From contig JAIPFN010000056.1 in the NCBI GenBank assembly GCA_021736615.1, positions 1-6,147 of the forward strand: DNA of 6,147 bases, written 5' to 3'. The DNA comes from Phycisphaerae bacterium. GTDB lineage: Bacteria > Planctomycetota > Phycisphaerae > Sedimentisphaerales > Anaerohalosphaeraceae. The position numbers and the translations under genes are program-made. Of the stretch, positions 5,647 through 6,147 are shown one piece after another. The number at the start of each line of letters is the position of its first letter. Within the stretch, counting starts at the first letter, position 1. The notes below the pieces were generated by a model. That model was not told the origin of the DNA and did no database searches. It saw nothing but the letters and a program-made list of their open reading frames with translations.

Positions 5647-6147
5647 CTAGTCAGCAAGCTTGCCTTCTGCAAGTTGTGACAGCCACGATATACCCATCGC
5701 GTCATGCTGGAATCTCCTTGATCGCTCAGGCACCGGCTCTTTGAATTCAAGAGTGGACATGTCGGCCTGCTGGAGATATGAGAATTCCAATGAGCCTACA
5801 GTTTCCGAGTCGCCATCTGAATTATTAATAAATTCGATCTTTTCAATAAGGTCCCTTTCCATATCTACGGTATAAACCGCAGTGGTCTGACCATAAAGAA
5901 CGGATACATCCGCTTTAACTTGACCGGCAGTGTAATTTGTCTCAAACATAATTTGCTTTTCAGCAGCATCGCGTCTAATAGTGTCGATAGTATGGAGCCC
6001 CATCCACGGCCTTGAAAGGCCCTTAAAGAAGGAGCCTGCGGGGTAAGTTGCGATTTTTCCACTATCTGCACTAACAATAATGGCCCCGGTGCTTGCGACA
6101 AAAATGTACTGAAGTCCCCGGGGAGATTCTATCTTTAGCTTTAGCCA
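5647..6147 (-). CDS. Unidentified protein, C-terminal 166 residues, truncated by window edge
   Basis: The frame is open from the right window edge to the TAG at 5647, so the true start lies outside; the internal ATG at 6003 is not a credible start. The visible part begins WLKLKIESPRGLQYIFVAST and alternates beta-strand-like segments: GAIIVSADSGKIATYPAG, KQIMFETNYTAGQVKADVSV, TAVYTVDMERDLIEKIEFI, then GSLEFSYLQQADMSTLEFKEP. The pattern of a strand with a measured value, a strand with IEKIEF and a late strand before the end is reminiscent of LolA-like/outer-membrane lipoprotein-sorting folds seen in planctomycetes, but I cannot assign the family. A PVPERSRR stretch (5713-5736) near the end looks like a repeat-derived insertion. 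It lies 23 bp upstream of the dockerin protein on the same strand, so co-transcription is likely. Without the N-terminus, export cannot be judged. Confidence 0.72.
   Translation of the reverse strand, partial: WLKLKIESPRGLQYIFVASTGAIIVSADSGKIATYPAGSFFKGLSRPWMGLHTIDTIRRDAAEKQIMFETNYTAGQVKADVSVLYGQTTAVYTVDMERDLIEKIEFINNSDGDSETVGSLEFSYLQQADMSTLEFKEPVPERSRRFQHDAMGISWLSQLAEGKLAD

Noticed and set aside
5865..6101. Minus-strand open frame of 78 residues and a plus-strand frame at 5660-5875
   Set aside because: Both lie in other frames over the right-edge gene, whose own frame is open through the window edge with a coherent beta-rich product.

Overview
The window looks like a stretch of a Planctomycetota genome, most likely a Phycisphaerae/Sedimentisphaerales-type lineage. 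This is inferred from protein style and not from a marker gene. The clues are a large secreted beta-helix protein with a dockerin-type Ca-binding repeat, a pseudopilin-like protein with an FTLIELLV signal and a DGHV motif, and moderate GC content with AT-rich gaps. No rRNA, tRNA, CRISPR array, transposase or integrase is visible.

Layout from left to right: (1) positions 1-717, minus strand: N-terminal 239 residues of a sodium/solute symporter resembling SGLT, running off the left edge. (2) 718-944: a divergent intergenic region with a candidate promoter for each direction. (3) 945-1517, plus: a probable lipoprotein with a SYLF (Ysc84-type) domain, followed by a small heptamer repeat and a strong intrinsic terminator. 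(4) 1626-2228, minus: an exported Met/Gly/Arg-rich protein whose C-terminal half is seven tandem 13-residue repeats. (5) 2417-3370, minus: a prepilin-like protein with its own near-consensus sigma-70 promoter upstream. (6) 3503-5623, minus: a 706-residue exported protein (N-terminal beta-sandwich-like region, DUF1565/beta-helix region, dockerin-like pair of Ca loops, uncharacterised C-terminal region) starting at TTG. (7) 5647-6147, minus: the C-terminal 166 residues of an unidentified protein entering from the right edge, only 23 bp upstream of (6) and so probably co-transcribed with it.

Most products are predicted to act at or beyond the cytoplasmic membrane: a transporter, a lipoprotein, two secreted proteins and a pseudopilin. 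Apart from the probable two-gene transcript at the right, the genes look like separate transcription units, and nothing in the sequence shows that they form one pathway. The most unusual items are the 13-residue repeat protein with two alternating repeat classes, the internal (not terminal) dockerin followed by an unassigned C-terminal region, the 7-bp-period repeat next to the terminator, and a C9 tract in the pseudopilin gene. I found no convincing evidence of a new multi-gene defence or mobile system here.
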